From Desulfobacteraceae bacterium (lineage in GTDB: Bacteria; Desulfobacterota; DSM-4660; Desulfatiglandales; Desulfatiglandaceae): a stretch of 64,000 bases of DNA. Both the position numbers and the translations under genes were made by a program. This document shows positions 15,809-24,775 of this stretch, one piece after another. The notes under the pieces are model-generated. The model searched no databases and was not told where the DNA came from. It was given only the letters and a program-made list of their open reading frames with translations. The stretch covers positions 1 through 64,000 of the forward strand of contig JAERTK010000255.1 of assembly GCA_016844935.1 (NCBI GenBank). The letters are read 5' to 3'. Every line of letters starts with the position of its first letter. Position 1 is the first letter of the stretch.

Positions 15809-16540
15809 TTAGGGTGTGTCGAACCGATGCTGATACTCGTCTGCAAAACGCTTGACGATGCCCTGGTCCGCAAAGCTGAAATACTGGTTGTTCCCAATGA
15901 TCAAGTGATCCAGGACCTGAATGCCCATTAACATGGCCGCCCAGACCAGGTCTCTTGTGAGGCGTTGATCCTCGGGAGACGGAGCGGGATCTCCGGAAGG
16001 GTGATTATGGACGAATACGAGTCCCGCCGCCTTGTGCTCCAGGGCGAGGGTAACGACCTCCCGGGGATAAACCGCGCTTCCGGTGAGGCTCCCCTCAAAC
16101 ATATCGCAATCCGTGATCACCTCATTTTTCCGGGTCAGGAAAAAAACCCTGAAGACTTCCCTTTTAAGGTCCCGCATGGAATGAAAAAGATAATCGAACA
16201 CGGCTTGGGAAGAGCCGAAAAAGGTGTTTCCCGCAACCCGATCCCGAAGATATCGTTTGGCCGTCTGATGAACCAACCCCAGGTAAAGGGCATTATTACG
16301 CCCGATACCTTTGATCTCCATGAGCCTTTCCATGGGCGCTGACAGAACACCCGAAAGGGTGCCGAATGCTTTCATGGCATCCCGGGCCGCATTTTTCAGG
16401 TCCCCCCTGGGGGTTCCCAGGGTCAGAAGGAACTCCACCACCTCTTCATCGGTAAATTGCGAAAGACCCCCCTTCACAAACCGCTGCCGCAAGCGTTCCC
16501 GATGGCCTTTACCGCGCTCCTGCCAGTCTTCTTTTTTCAT
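15809..16540 (-). CDS. radC: RadC family JAB1/MPN protein
   Basis: The 243-residue protein has an N-terminal helix-hairpin-helix (MERLMEIKGIGRNNALYLGL) and a C-terminal JAMM/MPN core with the metal-binding motif VFVHNHPSGDPAPSPED preceded by a conserved Glu. This is the complete RadC architecture. The historic 'DNA repair' label is not well supported; the fold is that of a metal-dependent hydrolase, and the substrate is unknown. It lies 15 bases after the Lon-like protease gene in the same direction, with no strong ribosome-binding site at the chosen ATG. Confidence 0.93.
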   Translation of the reverse strand: MKKEDWQERGKGHRERLRQRFVKGGLSQFTDEEVVEFLLTLGTPRGDLKNAARDAMKAFGTLSGVLSAPMERLMEIKGIGRNNALYLGLVHQTAKRYLRDRVAGNTFFGSSQAVFDYLFHSMRDLKREVFRVFFLTRKNEVITDCDMFEGSLTGSAVYPREVVTLALEHKAAGLVFVHNHPSGDPAPSPEDQRLTRDLVWAAMLMGIQVLDHLIIGNNQYFSFADQGIVKRFADEYQHRFDTP

Positions 16541-16555
16541 TTCAACACTGAAGTC

Positions 16556-19030
16556 TCAAGAACACTGCTTGCACCCTTTCTTGCCGCCCTTTTTCTCTTC
16601 ACCCTTGTCTCCGGCAAAATTCTTAAGGCCTTCCGCCAGTTCCCTCAGCTTATCGTCCACCAGTTTATTGATGGAACCTTTGGGATAAGATCCGTCCGCT
16701 TTTCTTTTTCCGCCCTTTTTACCGGTGAGAATCTCGATACCCTGGTCGATGGATTTTACCGGATATATGTGAAACCGGCCCTTACCGACCGCCTCAACCA
16801 CGTCCTGCCTGAGCATGAGATCTTTCACATTGCTCTCAGGTATCATGACACCCTGGGAATTAATAGCCCCCTTTTTCAGGCAGCAGTCGAAAAATCCTTC
16901 AATCTTTTCATTGACCCCCCCGATGGCCTGCACCTGCCCGTTCTGATTCACCGAACCGGTCACCCCGATGTACTGTTTGATGGGAATCCCGGAAAGGCTG
17001 CTCAGAAGGGCGTAGATTTCCGTGGAAGAGGCGCTGTCGCCGTCCACACCTCCGTAGGATTGTTCGAAAGCGATGCTGGCGCTCATGGTCAACGGTTTTT
17101 TCTGGGCAAATTTTTTCCTGAGATACCCTCCCAGTATCAGGACCCCCTTGTTATGGGAACTGCCTGAGAGGTCCGCTTCCCGTTCAATGTTGATAATGCC
17201 GGCGCGGCCCATTGCGGTGGAACAGGTAATGCGGGAGGGTTTCCCGAACATGTAATCCCCCATGGCGTAAACCGCCAAACCGTTCACCTGGCCCACCACT
17301 TCACCTTCAAGATCGATCATGATGGTTCCGCGATCAATCATGTCCTGAAGGTGTTCTTCCACCATGCCGGACCTGAATTTCCGGGATTGGATAACCTTTT
17401 CCACATGGCTTCCATCAACCATCTTCTTCTTTTCCTCGGCCGCCACGTAATTGGCTTCCCGCACCAGATCGGTTAGTTGTGGGAAGCCGGTTGAAATCTT
17501 TTCCTGCCGACCCGTCATGCGGACCGCCTGCTCCATGAGGAGCGCCACCGCCGTCCGGTCAAAGGGCATCAGCTTCTCTTCCATGGTTTTCATGCGGATA
17601 AACCGTGCAATCTGCTGGATGCTCTCCTCGGTTTTGTCCATGGCGGTGTCAAAATCGGCCCGAACCTTGAACACCTTTTTCATATCCGGGTCATAATTCA
17701 GCAGCAGATGATAGAGGTAGGCATCTCCAATGACCACAATCTTGATGTCCAGATCAATGGCCTCGGGCTTGAGGCCGCTGGTGGTAAACAGGTAAAAGGG
17801 ATCATAGGTTTGAATTTCAAGCTGTTCACTCTTAAGCGCCCTTTTGAGGGCCTGCCACACGCCCGGTTCCTGTATGGCATCCAGGAGATTGATGATCAGG
17901 TAGCCGCCAAGGGCCTTCAAAAGAGAGCCGGCCTTGATCTTGCTGAAATCCGTACGCCATACGCCGGCCCGATCCACGATCCGTTCTATGCTGCCGAAAA
18001 TATTACGGTAGGTGGGGTAACTCTCCACAATGACGGGCGGTGCGCTCTGCTCACTGTTATCCACCAGCAGATTCACCTGATAGGGCTGGAACCGATCTTC
18101 CGCGGAAGCCGCCGGGATGGGCAACCCCGGAACCTGGGGCTGCTGCGGATTGAAAATCTGCAGATTCTCGCCCATGTCCTTCAGCATGTTCTGAAGGTAT
18201 ATCTTGATTTTCTTTCCCTTGTACTTTTTCATGAGCGGCGCCGCCAGATCCGACGCATTGTCCATAAAAGCCTGCCGGTCCATCTCTTCGATTTTTTCCT
18301 GGACCTCTTTTTGCAGGTCTCTCAATTCAATAAAAATCTGTTCAACACTTTCTTTGAGGCTGGCGTACTTTTCCTTCATGGTTTCAAATTCGTCCTTGGG
18401 AAACCGTCCTTTTTCCACCATGGCCTCAACCTGGTCAATGTGGGTCGGTTTCCCGTCCACCATGGGCATCACCTCGGGCCGTTTGATTTGGCCCACCTGA
18501 ACATCCACCAGGGTAAACCCTTCTTCTTTCACCTTTTCATCGAGACTCTTGAAAAACCCTTTCCCCCTGGCCTCGTAGGCCGCCATGATCTCCTTCTTGG
18601 TGTTGATGTAATCCTGGCTTTCAAAAAGCATGGGGATCTGTTTCTTGAGCAATTCCACAAAGTCATGAACCGCCTTTTTAAAGGCCGCACCCTCCCCTCC
18701 CTTAAGGCGCAGGAGTATGGGCGTTTCCGGGTTCTTGAAATTGTTGATATAACAGAGATCGTCCGGGACGCGGTCTTTTGCGGATATCTCTTCAAGCATT
18801 TTTCTGACGGTGGACATCCGTCCGGTCCCGGGCATACCAGTCACAAAAACATTATATCCGTGGCTGTCAATGCCCATTCCGAATTTGAATGCTTCAACCG
18901 CCCGTCTCTGTCCCACAATTTCATCCAGGGGTTCCAGGTCGTCCGTGTTTTTAAAGGTCAGGGTAGCTGGATCAAGTCTCCATCGGAGTTTATGGATGGG
19001 TACTTCCTCATAAGAAGTTTTTCTGGGCAT
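16556..19030 (-). CDS. Lon-like ATP-dependent protease (AAA_32/S16 type)
   Basis: The 824-residue protein belongs to the Lon-related family with an inserted long coiled-coil in the ATPase. The N-terminus has VFVTGMPGTGRMSTVRKML, where Arg replaces the usual Walker A Lys, as in many members. The S16 domain carries the Ser/Lys dyad: GVDGDSASSTEIYALLSS and GGVNEKIEGFFDCCL. A Lys/Gly/Cys-rich tail ends GCKQCS, reminiscent of a small metal- or redox-active tail. It has no membrane segment, unlike archaeal LonB. It is encoded between radC and hsp20 and behind a good GGAG site. Confidence 0.9.
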   Translation of the reverse strand: MPRKTSYEEVPIHKLRWRLDPATLTFKNTDDLEPLDEIVGQRRAVEAFKFGMGIDSHGYNVFVTGMPGTGRMSTVRKMLEEISAKDRVPDDLCYINNFKNPETPILLRLKGGEGAAFKKAVHDFVELLKKQIPMLFESQDYINTKKEIMAAYEARGKGFFKSLDEKVKEEGFTLVDVQVGQIKRPEVMPMVDGKPTHIDQVEAMVEKGRFPKDEFETMKEKYASLKESVEQIFIELRDLQKEVQEKIEEMDRQAFMDNASDLAAPLMKKYKGKKIKIYLQNMLKDMGENLQIFNPQQPQVPGLPIPAASAEDRFQPYQVNLLVDNSEQSAPPVIVESYPTYRNIFGSIERIVDRAGVWRTDFSKIKAGSLLKALGGYLIINLLDAIQEPGVWQALKRALKSEQLEIQTYDPFYLFTTSGLKPEAIDLDIKIVVIGDAYLYHLLLNYDPDMKKVFKVRADFDTAMDKTEESIQQIARFIRMKTMEEKLMPFDRTAVALLMEQAVRMTGRQEKISTGFPQLTDLVREANYVAAEEKKKMVDGSHVEKVIQSRKFRSGMVEEHLQDMIDRGTIMIDLEGEVVGQVNGLAVYAMGDYMFGKPSRITCSTAMGRAGIINIEREADLSGSSHNKGVLILGGYLRKKFAQKKPLTMSASIAFEQSYGGVDGDSASSTEIYALLSSLSGIPIKQYIGVTGSVNQNGQVQAIGGVNEKIEGFFDCCLKKGAINSQGVMIPESNVKDLMLRQDVVEAVGKGRFHIYPVKSIDQGIEILTGKKGGKRKADGSYPKGSINKLVDDKLRELAEGLKNFAGDKGEEKKGGKKGCKQCS

Positions 19031-19064
19031 GGATCAATCTCCTTCTATGATTCGATTGAAAAAA

Positions 19065-19511
19065 TCAGGCGATTTCAATTTTGACGTATCGTTTTTTTCG
19101 TAAACCCGGTTTGGGAACCTGAATCTTTAACACGTCCCGGTTCAGGGTGGCCTTAATCTCTTCCGAAACAGGTTTGAAAGGGAGCGGAACGGTTCGGGAA
19201 AAGGATCTCAGTTTGCGGGTCATCTGTTTACAGTAGCCGCTTTCGTCCACCGAGTCCTCTTTCTTACCCCCCCTGATGGTCAATTGGTAATCCTTGATTG
19301 ATATATCCAGGCTCTCGGGATCCACGCCGGGGAGTACGGCGCGGATGATGAAGGCCTTTTCGGTCATAAAAGTCTCAAGGGGTATATGTTGCGAGACTTT
19401 TTCCTTGAAAAGGCCGACCCCGATTTCGGGCCATGATTCCCTGAAGAGACGGTCCATATCCCGTCTCATCTTGTTCATTTCCTTGTCCATCCAGAGGATC
19501 AATTCAGTCAT
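19065..19511 (-). CDS. Hsp20/alpha-crystallin family small heat-shock protein
   Basis: The 148-residue protein has the alpha-crystallin domain in residues ~45-140: FIIRAVLPGVDPESLDISIK, then YQLTIRGGKKE, and the closing PLPFKPVSEEIKATLNRDVL with IQVPKP. The N-terminus is a short amphipathic stretch rich in Met/Arg. AAGGAG lies 9 bases before the ATG. Such ATP-independent holdases bind unfolding proteins. It directly precedes the Lon-like protease gene (34 bases), which suggests co-expression under protein stress. Confidence 0.92.
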   Translation of the reverse strand: MTELILWMDKEMNKMRRDMDRLFRESWPEIGVGLFKEKVSQHIPLETFMTEKAFIIRAVLPGVDPESLDISIKDYQLTIRGGKKEDSVDESGYCKQMTRKLRSFSRTVPLPFKPVSEEIKATLNRDVLKIQVPKPGLRKKRYVKIEIA

Positions 19512-19528
19512 GGCAGAATCTCCTTATG

Positions 19529-20335
19529 TCAATCTGTCGGTTCCCCATATCCCTTTAGGACCGGCGAGCCGTCCAGGTGGACCCGTCCCTGCGGGTCAAA
19601 AGCAAAACGCCCCCGGGCAATGAGTTCAATGGTGCGTGGAAATATTTTCCAATCCCCCGCTTCTTTGAGTTGCTCCTGGTGGCCATCCACCACACGAGAA
19701 AACTTTTCGGGGTTCTTTTTTATCTCTTCCAGGGGCTCGGGAAGTGTTACGGGAAGCGGATCCGAAACCATCAGAAGGGGTCCCGTGTCCACACCGTCAT
19801 CGGTCCACAGGGTGGAGGAGCGCAGCACCCGTTCACCGGCGACAATGGCATCGTAAACCGCCTGGTCCCCCACGTATTTTCTGCGGCCGTCCGCATCCAG
19901 AAGAGAAAGATCCGCCGGGTGGACGTTGACACACCTGCCAAGGGTCGTGTAGCTCATATATCCGCCAAGGGCGATGACATCGATGTGGAAGGCATTCACC
20001 AGTGTACCGGCCAACCGGTCGTACTCACGCCTTGCCGCAAGCCCTTCCTGGTTTGAAACCGTCCGTTTGATGGATCTTCTGGCATGAAAAACCCTGATAT
20101 CATGGCTGAAATAGGGCAGGCCGCTGGCAAGGGCGATTCTTTCGCCGGCGGAAACGCCGTCTGAGCGGTCGCTGAAGATAAAAACCGTCTCAAAGGGCGC
20201 CTCACCGTCCCGGGCCCGAAGGCTCTTTTCGTGCTCCAGCAGCCGCATGATATTGGTTCCTGAACCGGACATGAAGGCCGCCACCCGCATGGGTCTTCCC
20301 CGCTCTTCGGGGTTAAAAACAGGGGTCAGGGTCAT
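19529..20335 (-). CDS. Formyltransferase-family protein (PurN-like)
   Basis: The 268-residue protein has the formyl-transferase fold: MRVAAFMSGSGTNIMRLLEH at the start (the PurN phosphate-binding GSGTN) and VIALGGYMSYTTLGRCVNVH-P with the catalytic-type Asn and His (residues ~125-150), plus DDGVDTGPLLM, where the conserved Asp lies. PurN transfers formyl from 10-formyl-THF to GAR, but this protein has inserts and an extended C-terminus, so the acceptor may differ. ATG overlaps the upstream kinase stop (ATGA). A Met at 20290 is an alternative start. Confidence 0.75.
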   Translation of the reverse strand: MTLTPVFNPEERGRPMRVAAFMSGSGTNIMRLLEHEKSLRARDGEAPFETVFIFSDRSDGVSAGERIALASGLPYFSHDIRVFHARRSIKRTVSNQEGLAARREYDRLAGTLVNAFHIDVIALGGYMSYTTLGRCVNVHPADLSLLDADGRRKYVGDQAVYDAIVAGERVLRSSTLWTDDGVDTGPLLMVSDPLPVTLPEPLEEIKKNPEKFSRVVDGHQEQLKEAGDWKIFPRTIELIARGRFAFDPQGRVHLDGSPVLKGYGEPTD

Positions 20336-21636
20336 GCGCCTTCCTCCCGGAGCAGTGCCGCAAAAGGTTTCATTTTGTAGGGACTTCCCTGTTCGATGGC
20401 GGCAAGGACACTCCCCCCGCCGGTGAAATAGTAGGTATTCGGGTCGTCCAGACCGGCCATATAAATTCCGGGGCAGAGGTTTTTCAGTTCCTGCAACGTG
20501 TCGCCACCCGCATAAAGCTTTGTGGCGGAAGCATTTTCACTGATGAGGCGGTAAAGCGCCTGCGAACCTTCAAAAAACAGGGGCATCAGCCCCATCACCG
20601 CATTCACAAAAATGGTTCGGGCCGACCCGATGATTTCCATGACATGCGGGTCCTGAAATGTTTTTTCATGGACATCCAGGATATACTGCAGGTTGACACC
20701 CTCCTTCAGCCGGGCGGTTTCCACCAGGCGGTCCCCTTCATGGCTCCGGACCTCCGCGCTTTCCGATTCCACGAGCCAGGGCATCTCCAGAATCTTCCCC
20801 CCGGTCCGATCCAGCTCAACCAGTTCCATGGCCAGGGCCCTGTCTTCGTCGGAAACCCCATTGATGGTCGCCCCGTACTTTGCAGACAGGAAGGTGTTGT
20901 ACATAAGCCCCCCCAGGATCAGGTGATCCACTTTACGGTAAAGGGCCTTGAGGGGACCGATTTTCGTATCGTATTTGGCGCCGGCCACCACTCCCACAAA
21001 GGGCCTTTGGGGTTCCAGAACGCGGTAGAGATTGGCGATTTCCTTTTGCAGCAGGTTTCCAGCAAAAGACGGAAGACGGGTGGCCACATCGTAGGTGGAT
21101 GCCGCCACGCCCCAGGATCCGAATGCATCATTCACATAGAGATCGGCAATGGCGGCCAACTCATCCGAAAGCACGTCTCTCTCAGGCCCTTTGCTCTGTT
21201 CTCCGGCAAACCACCGTGAATTGGGGAGATACACCACGTCGATCGCTCCCTTTCGAAGGGCATCAAGGGTTGGTTTCATGGAATCGTCGATATGAACAAT
21301 CCCCTTCCCGGGGTCCACGGGAAACGTCTGCGGGTGAATTTTGACGGGCAGTTTCTGCTCGAGATATCGCACAATGGGCAATACGGACTGTTCTTCTCGG
21401 CATGAAATCATGCCGGTTTTTTTGTCCCTGGGACGTCCCACATGACTCATGAGAATCGGCTTACCCCCCGCCGCGGCAATGGCATACAGGGTCCCGATGG
21501 TGGCATCGATGCGGTATGGGTCCTTGATGATACCTTTTTTAACCACATTGTGGTCTACCCGCAGCAAAACCACCTTGTCTTTCATATGCGCCTGCTGGAT
21601 CAATTTCAACCGGGGATCCAGTTTTCCTTTTTCCAT
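20332..21636 (-). CDS. Phosphoglycerate kinase, divergent
   Basis: The 434-residue protein follows the PGK layout: N-domain VVLLRVDHNVVKKGIIKDPY and PILMSHVGRPRDKKTG, the hinge GVVAGAKYDTKIGPLKAL that binds nucleotide, and a C-terminal YYFTGGGSVLAAIEQG loop in place of the usual STGGGASLE. Several canonical motifs are altered: RVDFNVP is RVDHNVV and the NGPMGVFE-type loop reads VNAVMGLMPLFFEG. It may be the cell's glycolytic PGK or a specialised paralogue. Its stop overlaps the start of the formyltransferase gene, so the two are translationally coupled, an unusual pairing. Confidence 0.85.
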   Translation of the reverse strand: MEKGKLDPRLKLIQQAHMKDKVVLLRVDHNVVKKGIIKDPYRIDATIGTLYAIAAAGGKPILMSHVGRPRDKKTGMISCREEQSVLPIVRYLEQKLPVKIHPQTFPVDPGKGIVHIDDSMKPTLDALRKGAIDVVYLPNSRWFAGEQSKGPERDVLSDELAAIADLYVNDAFGSWGVAASTYDVATRLPSFAGNLLQKEIANLYRVLEPQRPFVGVVAGAKYDTKIGPLKALYRKVDHLILGGLMYNTFLSAKYGATINGVSDEDRALAMELVELDRTGGKILEMPWLVESESAEVRSHEGDRLVETARLKEGVNLQYILDVHEKTFQDPHVMEIIGSARTIFVNAVMGLMPLFFEGSQALYRLISENASATKLYAGGDTLQELKNLCPGIYMAGLDDPNTYYFTGGGSVLAAIEQGSPYKMKPFAALLREEGA

Positions 21637-21736
21637 TTGGCATCCTCCAAGATTTCAGTTATAAGGTCTTCAATTGCAAAAGAATACATTTGGAATTCTT
21701 GCCGAATGGAACGGAAAAGTCAATAAGGATGATCAT

Positions 21737-22078
21737 ATGTTAGTGAGAAATATCAGTGATAAGGAAGTTTTGGAGACCACCTACCGGGCCCACGGGGGCG
21801 GCATTGCCCAGATGATTCTGGATCGCCGGAACCTGAAAGAAATCGGTTTTCTGGCCATCGCGAGGCTTGATCCGGGAAAGGAGCTCGAGGCCCATGTGGA
21901 CCCCATGGAGGAGATCTATTTCATCGTTCACGGTACCGGAGAAATGACCGTGGGAGAGGACAGACGGCCCGTAAAACCGGGAGACGCCATCTGGATCCCT
22001 GCGGGGGACAGCCACGCCCTGTTGAACACCGGTGAAGAGCAGTGTGTGATCCTGGTGGTGGCCTCCCCTGCCTGGTAA
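21737..22078 (+). CDS. Cupin domain protein
   Basis: The 113-residue protein is a single-domain cupin. Motif 1 is GKELEAHVDPMEEIYFIVHG and motif 2 GDAIWIPAGDSHALLNTG. These contain the metal-ligand positions His, Glu and His. The ATG at 21737 follows AAGGATGATCAT; an in-frame ATG 63 bases upstream has no ribosome-binding site. Cupins bind Fe, Mn, Zn or Ni and serve as sugar isomerases, dioxygenases or sensors, and nothing here singles out one role. It is divergent from pgk and 13 bases before the GT9 gene. Confidence 0.85.
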   Translation: MLVRNISDKEVLETTYRAHGGGIAQMILDRRNLKEIGFLAIARLDPGKELEAHVDPMEEIYFIVHGTGEMTVGEDRRPVKPGDAIWIPAGDSHALLNTGEEQCVILVVASPAW

Positions 22079-22091
22079 CAGGTCAAAGAAG

Positions 22092-23015
22092 TTGAAACTC
22101 CTGATTATCCGGCCCGGCGCCCTGGGTGACACCCTGTTGATGCTGCCCGTTCTGGCGGAACTTGCGGGCAAGGCGGACATCCATTTTGCGGGGAGACAGC
22201 CGGGCCTTGCCCATATGAGCGGTGCCGTCTGCCAGACCATGGACCTGGAGACTGCGGGATGGCACCGGCTTTTTTCAGACAACCCCTGCTTTTCCGGGCC
22301 GTCGCCGCTCCCTGTTTCAAGCGCTGACAAGGTGATCGCCTTTTTCAAGGACGAAGAAGACGTCATACGAAAAAACCTGGCGGCGTTCTTTCCTGGTGCC
22401 GCGGTATCGGTTTTTCCCTCATTCCCGCCCAGGGGCGAAAAAGTTCACGTGGCACGTTACCTGGCCGGTTGCCTGGAATCGGCGGGTCTTCCCATAAATG
22501 GCCATGAGGTCATGGGCAATGCCGGTAGACATCCCCTCATATTCGGCCCATGGGCCTCCAGAAACCGTAACCGAGTGGTCTTTCATCCCGGGTCCGGGGG
22601 TCCCGAAAAGAACCACCCGCCCGGTTTCTGGCTTGAAATTTTCCATAACTGTATGGAAATGGACCGGTTTGCCCCCCTCAAACCCACCGTGCTGCTGGGG
22701 CCTGCCGAAACCGCCCTCCAATCCTTTTTCAATAACCACAATGATCCGGATCATCCGCTGGAAATCATTACGCTCCTCGAGAAGGAGCCGTTGCAGAGGC
22801 TTCTGGGATCGGCCGCCTTCTACATGGGGCACGATAGCGGTATCACGCATCTTTCCGGCCTTATGGGAACCCCAACGTTGGCCCTTTTCAAAAAAACGGA
22901 CCCGGTCCAGTGGGGCCCTTTAGGGCCTCGTGTTCGAATTATCCATCGAAAGAAGCCTGACCGGAAACTGATTGAGCTGATCATAACCGCTTCGAACCAC
23001 ATGGTATCCGCTTAG
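22092..23015 (+). CDS. Glycosyltransferase family 9 protein
   Basis: The 307-residue protein has the GT9 (ADP-heptose:LPS heptosyltransferase) layout: KLLIIRPGALGDTLLMLPVL at the N-terminus, VVFHPGSGGPEKNHPPGFW (residues ~157-175, donor site), and YMGHDSGITHLSGLMGTPTL near the C-terminus. It is a cytoplasmic GT-B enzyme and likely adds a heptose or related sugar to lipopolysaccharide core. It starts 13 bases after the cupin gene. No other LPS genes are next to it. Confidence 0.88.
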   Translation: MKLLIIRPGALGDTLLMLPVLAELAGKADIHFAGRQPGLAHMSGAVCQTMDLETAGWHRLFSDNPCFSGPSPLPVSSADKVIAFFKDEEDVIRKNLAAFFPGAAVSVFPSFPPRGEKVHVARYLAGCLESAGLPINGHEVMGNAGRHPLIFGPWASRNRNRVVFHPGSGGPEKNHPPGFWLEIFHNCMEMDRFAPLKPTVLLGPAETALQSFFNNHNDPDHPLEIITLLEKEPLQRLLGSAAFYMGHDSGITHLSGLMGTPTLALFKKTDPVQWGPLGPRVRIIHRKKPDRKLIELIITASNHMVSA

Positions 23016-23133
23016 GGTTTACGGATTTTTCCCTTGCCATGATAAAAGCTTTCTCTTATATTCACTCCCTTTTGATAAATGGCAATGTCCCAGTCTGGGA
23101 GATAAATCCCAAACATGAAAGGAATTAGACGAT

Positions 23134-23394
23134 ATGGCATATGATGCAAGCAAAGACAAAGTGTTGGCTTCCTGGGAAAACGAAGAAACAGGGCTTCAGG
23201 TTTCAATCAACCAGTATGGAGATGCCGATCCCAAACTGCAGATCGGCCCCAGGACCTACACCCGGAAAGACGGCAAGAAGAGCTCCACCAAAGCCGGTCG
23301 GCTCACGGTTGATGACGTGCTGTGGCTTGATGAAACGCTGGAGGAAGTGGCCGATAAAATGAAAGAAATCATAATGGATCAGGAGCAGGGTTAG
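23134..23394 (+). CDS. Small protein, possibly PC4/YdbC-like ssDNA-binding
   Basis: The 86-residue protein starts at an ATG behind AAAGGAATTAG. It reads as four strands and a helix: TGLQVSINQYGDADPKLQIG, then TYTRKDGKKS, then GRLTVDDVLWLDETLEEVAD. A curved sheet followed by a helix with the KxGRLT-x-x-E-x-x-x-L pattern is loosely like PC4/YdbC single-stranded nucleic-acid binding proteins. That resemblance is from memory of the pattern and needs a profile search. It overlaps the 3' end of convergent glmM by 4 bases. Confidence 0.6.
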   Translation: MAYDASKDKVLASWENEETGLQVSINQYGDADPKLQIGPRTYTRKDGKKSSTKAGRLTVDDVLWLDETLEEVADKMKEIIMDQEQG

Positions 23395-24746
23395 CCGAGG
23401 GATTCCCGCACCTGATCGGCGATCTCCCGGCAGTACTTCTCGGTCATGGCCATTGTTGCGGCCTCAACCATCACGCGGCACAAATTCTGTGTCCCGGAGT
23501 AACGGACCAGGACACGCCCCTCACGGCCCAGCTCGGTCTCAACCTGCCGGATGATTTCCACTAAACGGGGCACAGAAGCAATCTCGGGCTTTTCCCTGAC
23601 CGGCACATTCACCAGCTTCTGCGGGTACACGTCCATCATTTGAGACAATTCCGACAGCGGTTTTTTTTCCTTCAGCATCACCGCCAGAATCTGCATCGCC
23701 GTGATGATGCCGTCGCTGGTGCTGTGGTGTTCCAGAAGGATGATATGCCCCGATTCCTCCCCGCCGATAACCGCCCCCAGCCGCTGCATATCTTTGAGGA
23801 CATACCGGTCCCCTACCGGGGATTCGTGGCGGTCAATGCCGTATTTCCCGCAGGCTCTGGCAAGCCCTAGGTTGCTCATGACGGTACTCACAAGCAGGTT
23901 ATTTTGCAGTCGGCCTTCTTTTTTCAAATCCCGGGCGCAAATGAGCAGGATCTGATCCCCGGTTAATTTCCGCACTTTTTCATCCACCGAAATGAGCCGG
24001 TCCCCGTCTCCGTCAAAGGCAAACCCGGCGGCGGCTCCTGTTTCCCGAACCTTCTTCTCCAGATCGGCGGTATGCTGGGAACCGCAGGAATGGTTGATGT
24101 TAATGCCGTCCGGGCGGTTGTGAATCACCGTCACATGCGCGCCCAGAGCCTCGAAAAGTGCGGGGGCGGCTTCATGGGTCGCACCGTTGGCCGTGTCCAG
24201 AACGATCTTCATCCCCGCCATGGAAAGGTTACTGGGGAAATGCTCTTTTAAGAAGCCCACATATTGCGCCAGGATATTGTCCATCCGCCGGATCCGGCCC
24301 ATTTTTTCGGGCGCGGGTGTAAATTGGGAAAGGGTGTCTTTGAAGATCAACGCCTCAATGGCCTCTTCCTGATGGTCAGATAGCTTGAAGCCATTTCCCC
24401 CGAAAACTTTGATGCCGTTGTCCTCATAAGGGTTGTGAGAAGCGGAAATAACGATGCCCGCACAGGCGCCGGTGCTGATGGTGAAATATGCAATGGCAGG
24501 GGTCGGCAACACCCCTAAGGGGCAAACATCCACGCCCATGGACGTAATGCCGGCCACAAGGGCCCCTTCCAGCATGTCTCCCGAAATACGGGTATCTTTA
24601 CCGATTATCACGACGGGTTGATGGTCTCGGGCATCCCCTTTGATGGTGACGGCCATGGCCTGACCCACGCGAAAAGCGGTCAACCCGTCCATGGGGTATT
24701 GATTGGCCTCGCCCCGGATGCCGTCGGTACCAAACAGTCTGCCCAT
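23391..24746 (-). CDS. glmM: Phosphoglucosamine mutase GlmM
   Basis: The 451-residue protein is a full alpha-D-phosphohexomutase. It begins GRLFGTDGIRGEAN, has the phospho-Ser loop GIVISASHNPYEDNGIKVFG (about residue 100), the metal loop FAFDGDGDRLISVDE, the sugar loop GGEESGHIILLEH and the phosphate loop RYSGTQNLCRVMVEA. It converts GlcN-6-P to GlcN-1-P for UDP-GlcNAc, feeding peptidoglycan and LPS. A GlmU-like beta-helix gene lies 29 bases upstream in the same direction, so the pair is likely co-transcribed. Confidence 0.96.
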   Translation of the reverse strand: MGRLFGTDGIRGEANQYPMDGLTAFRVGQAMAVTIKGDARDHQPVVIIGKDTRISGDMLEGALVAGITSMGVDVCPLGVLPTPAIAYFTISTGACAGIVISASHNPYEDNGIKVFGGNGFKLSDHQEEAIEALIFKDTLSQFTPAPEKMGRIRRMDNILAQYVGFLKEHFPSNLSMAGMKIVLDTANGATHEAAPALFEALGAHVTVIHNRPDGININHSCGSQHTADLEKKVRETGAAAGFAFDGDGDRLISVDEKVRKLTGDQILLICARDLKKEGRLQNNLLVSTVMSNLGLARACGKYGIDRHESPVGDRYVLKDMQRLGAVIGGEESGHIILLEHHSTSDGIITAMQILAVMLKEKKPLSELSQMMDVYPQKLVNVPVREKPEIASVPRLVEIIRQVETELGREGRVLVRYSGTQNLCRVMVEAATMAMTEKYCREIADQVRESLG

Positions 24747-24775
24747 TGATTGCTCTCCCTTTTTTCTTTTCCTGA

